Positions 27,592-36,040 of a stretch of 64,000 nucleotides of DNA are shown here, piece after piece. The position numbers and the translations under genes are program-made. The notes under the pieces are model-generated. The model had not been told where the DNA came from and ran no database searches. It saw nothing but the letters and a program-made list of their open reading frames with translations. Numbering within the stretch: the first letter of the stretch is position 1; every line of letters begins with the position of its first letter. Source of the DNA: Cysteiniphilum litorale (GTDB taxonomy: Bacteria > Pseudomonadota > Gammaproteobacteria > Francisellales > Francisellaceae). The stretch is taken from positions 186,001 to 250,000 of the forward strand of contig NZ_QLIQ01000001.1 of NCBI RefSeq assembly GCF_003428165.1, given 5' to 3'.

Positions 27592-28744
27592 TTAAGATTT
27601 TTTTGTGCTTGTTAGCATTTGAATAATGACGACAATAACAACCGTTACAAGATAAAGCACAACAAACTCTGTTAGCGTATGGATGCGAAAAAGACTGGCA
27701 ATGGAGGTCATTACACTAATAATCAACATCACTGCAGCACCGGTAATGGCACCTGCAGTACCACCTAATTGTGGAAATAAGCTTAAGGTTTTACTCAAGT
27801 AAATAGGATATAAGATACCGGTAAGAAAGCAGGCGATAAAGATATTAATAAGTAGTATGCTAAGGCTTTGGCTAAAGACAAAACTCATAATAAGGAATAC
27901 AACATTACTCATAAGCAAAATGGCAAATGAGACATTCATTAGAATTTTATCATCAACAAAGCTTAATAGGCGTCTGACGATCGTTCCGGCAAAATAAGCG
28001 ATACCAATAAATAACGAAATATAACCAAATATTGCGGCAGAATAATGTAATATTTCTTGGATATAAAAGCTGCCAATAATCCCAAAATAAAGCAGCAGCA
28101 TATACAGCACGCCACTTTGTAAAATAGCGCCTAAAAACTGCTGACAGCTTAAGACAAGCTTATAATTAGCAAACACTTTAGATAGACTTAATTTGTGTTT
28201 GTGTACGTGAGTTTCAGGCACATAACGATAAACAAACGCCATGAGAATAAAGGAATAGAATGCGAGAAATACAAAGCTTGCTTTCCATGAAATATACTCT
28301 TGTAAAGGGAGCTAAAATCGGTCCAAGACCCCACGCAATCGTCATTGATGAAGATACTTTTTTCATTTCTTGCACGCTAAAGATATCGGTGGCTTGCGCA
28401 CGATTCATCGATGATACACTGCCTGCACAAATACCCGTGATAAAACGAAAAATAATAACCCATGACATTGACGGTGATAATGCAATAGCAATATTAAATA
28501 CCATATTAAGTGCCAAACTCCATAAGACAATTTTGCGCCGTCCCAAAGCATCAGCGATGGTACCAAAAACAATCATGCCAATAAATGCACCGAGCATAAA
28601 TAAACTAATGCTTAATTTAGTTGCTGCTGCCGTGCTATTAAAATAGGCACTCATATGTGGCAATGAAGGTGTGTAAAGATCAATGCCAATACCAAATATT
28701 GGCGTACAAAGTAAAAGCGCTATCAGCGTCTTGGATTTATCCAT
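27592..28744 (-). pseudogene. Bcr/CflA-family MFS drug efflux gene, frameshifted
   Basis: Two minus-strand frames cover one transporter: residues 1-150 (DLYTPSLPHMSAYF, GTIADALGRRKIVLW, the Bcr/CflA starts) and the C-terminal half (MAFVYRYVPET onward). The frames switch at the CCC run at 28307-28309. Removing one C joins GPILAP to LQEYISWKASFVFLAFYSF and gives about 383 residues, near the family length of 390-400. The break is thus a single-base insertion. A recent mutation or a sequencing error would look the same. Confidence 0.85.
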
Positions 28745-28873
28745 GATGATTAAATAATAAGGTCAGTTTGCATAATAAAAGATGATAGTTACTTTGGTTG
28801 AATTAACAAGATGATCACAAGCATAAATGCATGAAGCTTATTATAAGGCTGTTGTTTTTACTATGATTATATA

Positions 28874-28901
28874 ACTTCGCATAATATATATTATGTTAAA
28901 T
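28874..28901 (+). other. dif: Probable chromosomal dif site (XerCD recombination site)
   Basis: 28 bp agreeing with E. coli dif at 24 positions. The left XerC arm ACTTCGCATAA (28874-28884), the 6-bp centre TATATA (28885-28890) and the right XerD arm TTATGTTAAAT (28891-28901) are in the canonical 11-6-11 layout; the XerD arm is identical to E. coli's. Differences are at arm positions 1, 2, 4 and one central base. XerCD acts here to resolve chromosome dimers at the terminus. The change of gene orientation around it fits this. Confidence 0.85.
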
Positions 28902-28904
28902 TAA

Positions 28905-29486
28905 TTCTATCATACTTTCATAGAATCACGGGTCTCAATCACAGGTGAAAAAGCCGTAAGAGATGCTGAGCAAAAATTTGGTAAAACTGACTGTTTGATT
29001 AATAATGCAGGTGTAATGCTACTTGGTCAGATTGATAGTCAAAATGCGAGTGAATTTTCGAGAATGCTTGATGTTAACGTCAATGCCCTACTTAATGGTA
29101 TGCAGATTGTTCTTTCTGATATGAAACAGCGTAATGAAGGGACAATCATTAATATAAGCTCAATTGCCGGAAGAAAAACTTTTCCTAATCATGCGGCTTA
29201 TTGTGGTACTAAATTTGCCGTTCACGCCATTAGTGAGAATGTACGAGAAGAAGTTGCAGAATATAATGTTCGAGTGATTACCGTAGCACCGGGTGCTGCT
29301 GAAACTGAACTATTAGGTCATACTTCATCATCAGAGATAAAAGCTGGTTATGAAGCGTGGAAAGATGATATGGGTGGCGTTCTATCTGCTGATGATGTTG
29401 CTAATGCCGTTATTTATGCTTATGGGCAGCCGCAAAATGTTTGCATTCGCGAAATTGTTATTGCGGCAACAAAACAACAACCTTAA
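28905..29486 (+). pseudogene. N-terminally truncated short-chain dehydrogenase/reductase
   Basis: The open frame starts right after the dif-like site and encodes FYHTFIESRVSITGEKAV..., then DCLINNAGVM, IINISSIAGRK, the catalytic AAYCGTKFAV (Y-x3-K) and a normal C-terminus. The NAD(P)-binding TGxxxGIG start and roughly the first 60-70 residues of an SDR are missing. No good start codon precedes the truncated part; the TTG at 28995 would give a 163-residue fragment. Homology to the SDR family is firm; the gene is probably non-functional. Confidence 0.85.
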
Positions 29487-29542
29487 TTGATATATACCCA
29501 TCACAAAGTGATTTGTGGAGGGGTGGTTATCTGACTTTAACC

Positions 29543-30709
29543 TTAAGCAGCACGTCCATTTTGTGACTTGGCAAGTTTAGCTGAAGAATAAGCCATAACA
29601 CGCCATACCTTGCGTTCAGTTTTGAATTTACGCTTTAGCTCTTTGTAACGCTCTTTTAACTGGATAACTTGTGTTGAAGACAGTTTATCTTTCTTTGCTT
29701 GCAAACAAGCTTGTTTGGCTTTTGCCCAATCTTTAATGCTATCGAAAAGCAATTTATACTGAGTCTCTAAGCGCTGTTCAAAATCAACAACTAGCTTGAT
29801 ATAACGCTTATCTTTAAGCTTGTTTTGTGCATGTTTCAATTGCATCGACGCGCGTGCTGCTTCAATCACGGGCTTTGGTGTGGTTTTTAGATCATATGCC
29901 CAACCGATTCTTGATGCGCTAAAAATAATCCATTTAGAAGGATCAAAGTCATACCATTTAACACCATTGCGATAGTCACCAGCATACTTGTGATGATAGT
30001 TATGATAGCCCTCGCCATAAGTTACTAATGACAAAATAGGATTATCACGTGCGGTATTTTCATCAGAGTATTTCTGTTTACCCCAAACATGCGCCAGTGA
30101 ATTAATAAAAAATGTAAAATGATGATTAAGCACTAAGCGTAGTAGACCTGCTAATAACAAACATCCACCGATACTGCCATAGGTAGCTCCAATAAGCATT
30201 GGCAATAATACACACATAAAAATAGCTAACGGCACATAGTATTTATGTTGAAAAGCCACGATCTTATCTTTCTCAAGATCATTTACGTTTTCAATTTTAC
30301 TCACTTTTCTTGGTAATTCTCTTAGCATCCAAGTGAAATGACTATACCAAAAGCCTTTGGTTGCTGCATAAGGGTCTAACTCCTTATCATCAACATGACG
30401 GTGATGTTTACGATGATCCGATGACCATTTGATAATACTATTTTGCAAAGCTGCCGCACCAAATAGCATGAAAAAGATCTTAAGGGGTGCTTTTGCTTTA
30501 TAAGCACGATGTGACCACAAGCGATGATAGCCTGCAGTAATCGACAAACCAGTTGCTATCATAAAAAAGGCAAACCAAAGCCAGTCAGCTAAGGAAAAGC
30601 CATAAGTTACGGCATAATAAGGAATAAATATTAATGCCGCAATCGGTGTTAACGTTAAAATCAGCACACTTTTCATATCCAGTGGCCGTTTTTCTACATT
30701 GTTTTGCAT
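29543..30709 (-). CDS. Acyl-CoA/acyl-lipid delta-9 fatty acid desaturase
   Basis: 388 residues with four or so membrane segments. The three histidine boxes are HRLWSH (62-67), HRKHHRH (99-105) and YHNYHH near residue 240, which bind the di-iron centre. This is the stearoyl-CoA-desaturase-like (DesC/Ole1) type making cis-9 unsaturation aerobically. The C-terminal part is a basic, lysine-rich helix of about 100 residues (IKDWAKAKQACLQAKK region), longer than the core family. AAGGATACGT precedes the ATG. Nothing nearby suggests an operon. Confidence 0.92.
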   Translation of the reverse strand: MQNNVEKRPLDMKSVLILTLTPIAALIFIPYYAVTYGFSLADWLWFAFFMIATGLSITAGYHRLWSHRAYKAKAPLKIFFMLFGAAALQNSIIKWSSDHRKHHRHVDDKELDPYAATKGFWYSHFTWMLRELPRKVSKIENVNDLEKDKIVAFQHKYYVPLAIFMCVLLPMLIGATYGSIGGCLLLAGLLRLVLNHHFTFFINSLAHVWGKQKYSDENTARDNPILSLVTYGEGYHNYHHKYAGDYRNGVKWYDFDPSKWIIFSASRIGWAYDLKTTPKPVIEAARASMQLKHAQNKLKDKRYIKLVVDFEQRLETQYKLLFDSIKDWAKAKQACLQAKKDKLSSTQVIQLKERYKELKRKFKTERKVWRVMAYSSAKLAKSQNGRAA

Positions 30710-30817
30710 ACGTATCCTTTTCTAAGTTAATTCAGCAAAAAACAAAAATGCGAAAACGCAAAGAGAAAAATAAATTTCCACTGCTCATCTTATCGCAAAT
30801 CTCTAAAAATACTAGGA

Positions 30818-31828
30818 TTATTTTTCGCACAATGACAAGGCAAATGCACTTGCCCCTTTAATACCCACATCGGTATCCATCACGACAAAAACCGGAATCT
30901 CTTTCATTAACCCCGTCATACGTCCTTTATCATGGAAGTTTTTCATAAAGCGGCCATCTTGCATTTGCTTAATAAGCTTTGGCGCAATGCCGCCAACAAT
31001 ATAAAGCCCACGTTTTGGCAAAGTGGCTAGCGCCATATTTCCAGCAACTGCGCCATAAACTCGAATAAAGATATCGACGGCTCTTAATGACATCGGATCA
31101 CCCTTCTCAACGGCATATTGCGTAATCAATTGTGCTTGATCGCCACCTTTATGCATATCACGTCTTAATTCAGGTGACTCTGGTTGATTATATAAAGGGT
31201 TAGCTACGACATATTTATAAATATTAACAAGACCAGGACCGCAACAAATACGCTCGATGGACACACGATGAAGCTTCTTCTTTAAGAATTGAAACAAGCC
31301 AATCTGTTCATCATCAACAGGTGCAAAATCTTGATGCCCTCCTTCGCTTGGGTAAACAAAGGTCTTGTTATCATGCTTAGTAACGATTCCCATACCAATG
31401 CCTGTACCTGCTCCAACCATTGCAACAGGTGCATTTTGATCAATTGGTGCCTGTTGTAGACAGACTAAGTCTTTAGTCTCTATCGAATCTAAACCATAGC
31501 CAATTGAGGCAAAATCATTGATCAACTTAACCTTACTAATATCAAGCGTTAATACTTCAGCTAATTCAGTTTCGGTAAGTCCCCACGGTAGATTGGTAAA
31601 TTCAATCGCACCATTTTTAACAGGACCTGCCACAGCAATGCAAGCAGCTTTAATCAACGCCTTATCAATCGCCGATTCAGCAAGAAACTTCTCAATAATG
31701 GCGGATAAGCTTTTAAAATCAACGGCTAAATACTTCTTGGCAAATAATACTTTTGACTTTTTGTCTTTACACTCAGTCAACTGCAAACGTGTATTGGTTC
31801 CACCAACATCACCAGCTAATACGATCAT
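30818..31828 (-). CDS. glk: Glucokinase
   Basis: 336 residues. ROK-unrelated Glk family: LAGDVGGTNTRLQL phosphate loop, NLPWGLTE with NDFASIGYG (glucose-contacting), GAGTGIGMGIV and GGHQDFAP (ExGH-type catalytic segment, here PSEGGHQDF). It phosphorylates glucose with ATP in the cytosol. A perfect GGAC-type ribosome site lies upstream. The palindromic repeat 31887-31998 lies just upstream in the spacer to the SGNH hydrolase gene, which is on the same strand. Confidence 0.93.
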   Translation of the reverse strand: MIVLAGDVGGTNTRLQLTECKDKKSKVLFAKKYLAVDFKSLSAIIEKFLAESAIDKALIKAACIAVAGPVKNGAIEFTNLPWGLTETELAEVLTLDISKVKLINDFASIGYGLDSIETKDLVCLQQAPIDQNAPVAMVGAGTGIGMGIVTKHDNKTFVYPSEGGHQDFAPVDDEQIGLFQFLKKKLHRVSIERICCGPGLVNIYKYVVANPLYNQPESPELRRDMHKGGDQAQLITQYAVEKGDPMSLRAVDIFIRVYGAVAGNMALATLPKRGLYIVGGIAPKLIKQMQDGRFMKNFHDKGRMTGLMKEIPVFVVMDTDVGIKGASAFALSLCEK

Positions 31829-31886
31829 CTTGTTTGTCCTTGTTATTTAACAAATTAAATCATGGTTAACACTCTAGAGTTACCAC

Positions 31887-31998
31887 AATACCCCGCCTTG
31901 CAAGCTCAGCACCCCTCTTGCAAAGAGGGGAATAAAATCACTGTTGTCTAATTCCCCTCTTTGCAAGAGGGGTGGCAGCCGTAGGCTGACGGGGTGTT
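31887..31998. repeat. Long palindromic repeat, copy 1 of 2
   Basis: A 112-bp imperfect inverted repeat with outer arms AATACCCCG and CGGGGTGTT. Nested in each half is a further hairpin of CCCCTCTT and AAGAGGGG with a 3-nt loop. The second copy at 56990-57102 shares most of the sequence, including the GTGGCAGC ... AGGCTGACGGGGTG arm. Both copies sit in spacers between tandem minus-strand genes. It is noncoding and GC-richer than its surroundings. Confidence 0.85.
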
Positions 31999-32046
31999 TA
32001 TAAAATCATATTTTTCATAAAATACGTAACTTCAGTTAATAATTCA

Positions 32047-32928
32047 CTACAACGGATGTAGTAAGTCAAATATTTTCTCAGCAAGCATTTTTTGTGCTTT
32101 GGTTGTTGGGTGAACATAATCCCAAAATAAATGTGTCTGTGGATCATGCTCAATGGGAATATCTGTTTGGATTTCACCATTGCCATCAACACCACCAAAG
32201 CTTCTAATACAAGCTTCCGTCGCATTATCAAAACCAAATGCCATAGGAGTTTCTAAGGCTTCGTGCAATAAAGCATAGGCATCAAATAAATGAATCTGTA
32301 CGAAAGGATATTTTTCCTTAAGTCTATTAACACCGATTTCAAGCTGCTTATTTTGCTTGATGATATTACGCTTGATATATTTCTTAAGCCAAATAACTAT
32401 CGGTTTTGGAAAAGGTGTTACATCATAAGCAGGTGCGACAGTCACATCCGGCACATTCCACACAACAATCCTCTTGGCACCAAGCTTAATCACGCGATCA
32501 ATACTAGAAAGTAAATCACTGGCAACGCGATAAACTGCTGGAAAATTTAAAAAAGGTTTTTCATTATGCACAGCAAATAAAAAGTTATTACCACCACCAT
32601 TTAGCATAATAAGTGCATCATCGGTAAAGCGCCCTTGTCGTGCAACATAACGATCAATCTGATTTTGTACTGAAAAAGAATGCGTTGTTAATAATGATTT
32701 TGGATTTTTACCGGTGGTGCATGCGCCACCTATAGCATAATTATTTACTTTAATATCCACTGTTGTTTGCTGCTTTTCTTTGAGCATCTTGCCAAGATAC
32801 TCACAAGCAACTAATCCATCGCTAAAACGTCCACGATCATAAGGCACCCCTGGAATCTCCAGTGTTTTAATTAGATTGCCATTATCTTGTAGGCTATCGC
32901 CAAATACTACAATACTACCAACAGTCAT
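32047..32928 (-). CDS. SGNH/GDSL-family hydrolase (lipase/acylhydrolase-like)
   Basis: 293 residues from ATG 32928 (AGGAG 7 bp upstream). Block I VFGDSLQDNGN with Ser12, block III GGGNNFLF and block V DYVHPT (catalytic Asp-x2-His) are the SGNH/GDSL motifs, in the arrangement of phospholipase/thermolabile-hemolysin-like members. No signal peptide is evident, so export would need another route. The start overlaps the upstream amidotransferase by 14 bp; these two follow parA-parB on the same strand. Substrate is not known. Confidence 0.87.
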   Translation of the reverse strand: MTVGSIVVFGDSLQDNGNLIKTLEIPGVPYDRGRFSDGLVACEYLGKMLKEKQQTTVDIKVNNYAIGGACTTGKNPKSLLTTHSFSVQNQIDRYVARQGRFTDDALIMLNGGGNNFLFAVHNEKPFLNFPAVYRVASDLLSSIDRVIKLGAKRIVVWNVPDVTVAPAYDVTPFPKPIVIWLKKYIKRNIIKQNKQLEIGVNRLKEKYPFVQIHLFDAYALLHEALETPMAFGFDNATEACIRSFGGVDGNGEIQTDIPIEHDPQTHLFWDYVHPTTKAQKMLAEKIFDLLHPL

Positions 32929-33634
32929 CGTTAGCTCCTTCAAAAAAATTAACCATCCATTGCGCAACCACCCTGCCGTGATCACGCATTCTCAAGCTAT
33001 CTATGCCCGACTCAAAGCAATGTGATAATGCTTCTTTTTGCTCTTTTATTAATAAATGATTATGCGCACGCAACATCTCTGGATGTGCTTGCATTCCCCA
33101 CACTAAATTATCAATCACAAACATCTGCACAGGACAAAAGGTGTTTGTGGCAATCAAAGTGGCATTTTGCGGCAGCTCAAGCACTTGATCTTGATGATAA
33201 AAAGCCAAGCTCAAATGATCGTGAAACGGACACATCCAAGCTTGTCTTTCCAGTATTTTAATACACTGCACACCAACACCCCATCCCTTAACAGAGCGTT
33301 CAACCCGTCCGCCTAAGGCTTGCGCTAGGATTTGATGACCAAAGCAAATACCAATCATTTTTTTGTGTAAACTAAACAGTGTCTTTATGTAATTTTCCAG
33401 AACACAGACCCATGGCAAACGTTCAAATGATGTTGCTTTGCTGCCGGTAATAATAAACTTGTCATAATGATTGATATCCTTTGGGTATTCACCAACGGTC
33501 ACATCAAAAACATCAATATCGACAATTGTTGAGACTTTCAAAAAAAGATTGGCAAACATATCAGGGTAATTGCCCCCTGAAACACAGTGGCGATATGCCG
33601 GAATATGATCAGCTTGCAGTAAGGCTATTTTCAT
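32915..33634 (-). CDS. Class I glutamine amidotransferase-like protein (GATase1)
   Basis: 239 residues from ATG 33634 with AGAGG upstream. MIGICFGHQILAQALGG contains the nucleophile Cys, and GMQAHPEML carries the His-Pro-Glu of the triad. This resembles stand-alone GMP-synthase-type GATase1 proteins (YfeJ group) rather than a synthetase fusion. Its acceptor partner is not adjacent. It starts 25 bp after parB and overlaps the SGNH gene, making a four-gene operon with parAB. Confidence 0.87.
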   Translation of the reverse strand: MKIALLQADHIPAYRHCVSGGNYPDMFANLFLKVSTIVDIDVFDVTVGEYPKDINHYDKFIITGSKATSFERLPWVCVLENYIKTLFSLHKKMIGICFGHQILAQALGGRVERSVKGWGVGVQCIKILERQAWMCPFHDHLSLAFYHQDQVLELPQNATLIATNTFCPVQMFVIDNLVWGMQAHPEMLRAHNHLLIKEQKEALSHCFESGIDSLRMRDHGRVVAQWMVNFFEGANDDCW

Positions 33635-33659
33635 TAAGACCTCTTTGAACCCCAACTCT

Positions 33660-34568
33660 TTAAATCATCTCTTTGAGCTGCATTAACGCTGCTTTTGATA
33701 ACTTGAAGGTATAGAGTTTACTGGCGTGTTCTTTATCTGCTTTAAAGCCAATTACCCCATCATCTAAATTCAAGATCTCTTCAATATGAATTGAGCTTTC
33801 TTTGTCGTCAAGCTTATCTTGTTTCTTATACCATGTTTCTTTAGCACGCTTAATTGCTTGGCGATAAGCGCCATGAATTTTATTCTCGCGCACTTTTTGC
33901 ACAAATTGATTAGCAACTTGCGGTAATTCATCCTCAAGCTTTTTTAATTCATACAGTGTACGCACATCATCAATCAAACCATCTTGACTTAACAGACGAA
34001 TTGCTTGTGATGATTTGGCAAGTTTTAAGCGCATCGATACCCAGCTTGGTTCACGCCCTAAAGATTCAGCAACTTCTGCTTTGTTCACTTTGCGTTTCAT
34101 CACAAGCTCAGTTAAAGCATCCGCTTCTTCAAAGGGAGAAACTTTTTCACGTTGCTCATTCTCAAGCAATTGAATAATTAAAATATCATTGTCCGCTTCA
34201 TCACGCAAAATACATGGCACACTTTCAAGCTTAAGCTCTTTTGCCGCTCTAAACCTACGCTCACCAGCGATAATATGATAAAAACCATCATCCTTTTTAG
34301 GCGTTACAATAATCGGTTGAATAATACCCTTTTGCGCAATACTCTGCGCTAAAGTGTCAATATTTCTAAAGATTTTACGCGGCTGATTTGGGTCAGGCAT
34401 TAATTCATTTAAATTGATATTAAGCAACCCACCTGATTGTGCTGCATGTTCATTTAAAGTTTTAAGCTTAAGTGCCAGTAGCGCTTCCTTTTTATTATCA
34501 GCGCTGCCATCTGTGCTCCCCAATTCATGCACCCTTTTTCTATTGGCTAAGGATATTTTGGCACTCAT
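33660..34568 (-). CDS. parB: ParB/KorB-family partition DNA-binding protein
   Basis: 302 residues. ParB/Srx-type N domain: IQPIIVTPKKDDGFYHIIAGERRFRAAKEL, with GERRFRAA the CTP/ParA-relevant box, and then LIENEQRE-like QLLENEQREKVSPFEEADAL. The HTH AEVAESLGREPSWVSMRLKLAKS follows, and a long basic region. The N-terminal LANRKRVHEL may contact ParA. It resembles plasmid-type (KorB-like) ParB, not the chromosomal oriC-proximal kind. Its start overlaps the parA stop by 4 bp. No parS-like 16-bp palindrome was seen nearby. Confidence 0.88.
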   Translation of the reverse strand: MSAKISLANRKRVHELGSTDGSADNKKEALLALKLKTLNEHAAQSGGLLNINLNELMPDPNQPRKIFRNIDTLAQSIAQKGIIQPIIVTPKKDDGFYHIIAGERRFRAAKELKLESVPCILRDEADNDILIIQLLENEQREKVSPFEEADALTELVMKRKVNKAEVAESLGREPSWVSMRLKLAKSSQAIRLLSQDGLIDDVRTLYELKKLEDELPQVANQFVQKVRENKIHGAYRQAIKRAKETWYKKQDKLDDKESSIHIEEILNLDDGVIGFKADKEHASKLYTFKLSKAALMQLKEMI

Positions 34569-35200
34569 GCAGTTACTCCTGAGAATGAAGCCACAATTTC
34601 CTTAGCTAATCTTCTGACTTGAACATGCACATTGCTCTCAGGCGCGTAATCACCAATATACATACCAGAAGCTTCAGCTTCGACAAACTTAACACTTTGT
34701 GGAATAAACGTGCTAAATGATTTACCTTCTTCTTCTAGCACATTAAGCAAGCTGCGCGACATGTTTGAGCCTTTAACGACGCGATTAGCCAGTAGCTTAT
34801 AAGGGCGATCAGCAGTTAACGCCAGATCTTTTGCTTCAAGAAGCCCTGATAAATCCATGCCACTGGGCGCTGCTGGGATGATCACTAAATCTGCCAATAA
34901 AGCAGCCTTTAAGGCAGCTGTTTGGAAATTCGGTGGCGTATCAATAACAATATAATCGACCTTTGATTTGACTTCTGCAATTGCCTCTCTGGCATGCTTT
35001 TCATCCACTTGAATAACATTATCAGCCGAGTCTTCATTTTTAGCTGCCCATGACCAAGCATCTGGCTTGTCTTTATCCATATCAATAACTAATACAGAAT
35101 GACCTAATTCCTTAAGTCCACCATAAATATTCATTGCGGTTGTTGTCTTACCAGAGCCACCTTTTTGTTGTAAAAGGGCAATTACTTTTGCTGTCTTCAT
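34565..35200 (-). CDS. parA: ParA-family partition ATPase
   Basis: 211 residues from ATG 35200; a TTG at 35206 is the alternative. Deviant Walker A KGGSGKTT (13-20), a Walker A' VIDMDKDKPDAWSW (about 39-52) and Walker B YIVIDTPPNFQTA. It lacks an N-terminal HTH, so it is the short type Ib-like ParA found on plasmids and some ParA paralogs. With parB (4-bp overlap) it forms a partition pair. Placement a few kb from the dif-like site is unusual, since chromosomal parAB normally lie near oriC. Confidence 0.9.
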   Translation of the reverse strand: MKTAKVIALLQQKGGSGKTTTAMNIYGGLKELGHSVLVIDMDKDKPDAWSWAAKNEDSADNVIQVDEKHAREAIAEVKSKVDYIVIDTPPNFQTAALKAALLADLVIIPAAPSGMDLSGLLEAKDLALTADRPYKLLANRVVKGSNMSRSLLNVLEEEGKSFSTFIPQSVKFVEAEASGMYIGDYAPESNVHVQVRRLAKEIVASFSGVTA

Positions 35201-35388
35201 CTTCAACTGATTAAGTTACGTTTAATGCTTGTGCCAGTATATAACACTCATCAAGCATTTTACAGCCTTTCTGCCATGGCTTTTTTGCTTTATTCCGTAT
35301 GCAGCTTAGTGTTTATTTTGATTCACCGGCTCAGTTTGACTATACTCTCCTCCAAGTTTGACCCAATAACAAAAAACAAGGATGCATT

Positions 35389-35991
35389 ATGCATAACAAA
35401 GCCTCAAGCAAACCCACTAAATTCGATTCAAATAAAGCCAATGAGCTCGATGATCTGCTTCTTAATTTATATCCAGAGCCTGCCGATAATTTTGATAAAG
35501 ATGAACATATTTTCTCGTTATCTATGTTAGATGGATATCTCACAGCCGTATTGCTTTGCCCTGATATGATAGATCATGAAGATTGGTTAGAAGGTGTTTG
35601 GCAAGAAGATGCACCACCTCAATTTAAATCTGAAGCAGAAAAAGAAAAACTGATTAAACTGTTAATTGCTGAACACAGCCGTGTCAAAAAAGCATTTGCC
35701 AATGAGCTGACTGAGTTTGAACCACTTGTTTATCACGAAATGCATAATGGTCAAGCATTGCCTGCGATTGATCTATGGCTTGATGGCTTTGAACGTGGCT
35801 TTGAGTACTTCGTAGATGCTTGGATATTAAATCCGCAAATCGAAGCCGTGATTGACGATATTTTAGGATTTGATGATGATTGCGATTTTGAGCATCTGTC
35901 ATTGGATCAACGTAATAAGTCACTAGAGAGACTCACTGATTTAATCATTCAGTTGTATGCATTAATTTGCAGTAACCCAAATGCCAAATAG
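35389..35991 (+). CDS. UPF0149 (YecA/YgfB-type) family protein
   Basis: 200 residues with LDGYLTAVLLCPDMIDHEDWLEGVW, the family signature (DGYLTA..L.P..+.P..W+..+W), and a second block GFERGFEYFVDAW. It is mostly helical and acidic. It lacks the C-terminal SEC-C zinc motif of YecA. No function is established. AAGGATGC precedes the ATG. It stands divergent from parA and convergent with cusA. Confidence 0.85.
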   Translation: MHNKASSKPTKFDSNKANELDDLLLNLYPEPADNFDKDEHIFSLSMLDGYLTAVLLCPDMIDHEDWLEGVWQEDAPPQFKSEAEKEKLIKLLIAEHSRVKKAFANELTEFEPLVYHEMHNGQALPAIDLWLDGFERGFEYFVDAWILNPQIEAVIDDILGFDDDCDFEHLSLDQRNKSLERLTDLIIQLYALICSNPNAK

Positions 35992-36040
35992 TAACTAATA
36001 AACGTATCTATTGTCATATTAAGTCGACGGGATAATCATC

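Noticed and set aside
28260-28646. 128-codon plus-strand frame opposite the broken efflux gene
   Set aside because: It mirrors the MFS coding sequence on the other strand and shows no protein family features.
28871-28904. Resemblance of ATAACTTCGCATA to the left half of loxP
   Set aside because: The right half does not mirror it; the 11-6-11 XerC/XerD layout with a perfect XerD arm explains the sequence better as dif.
35207-35388. Search for parS in the parA upstream region
   Set aside because: No 16-bp TGTTTCACGTGAAACA-like or KorB-type palindrome was found there by eye.
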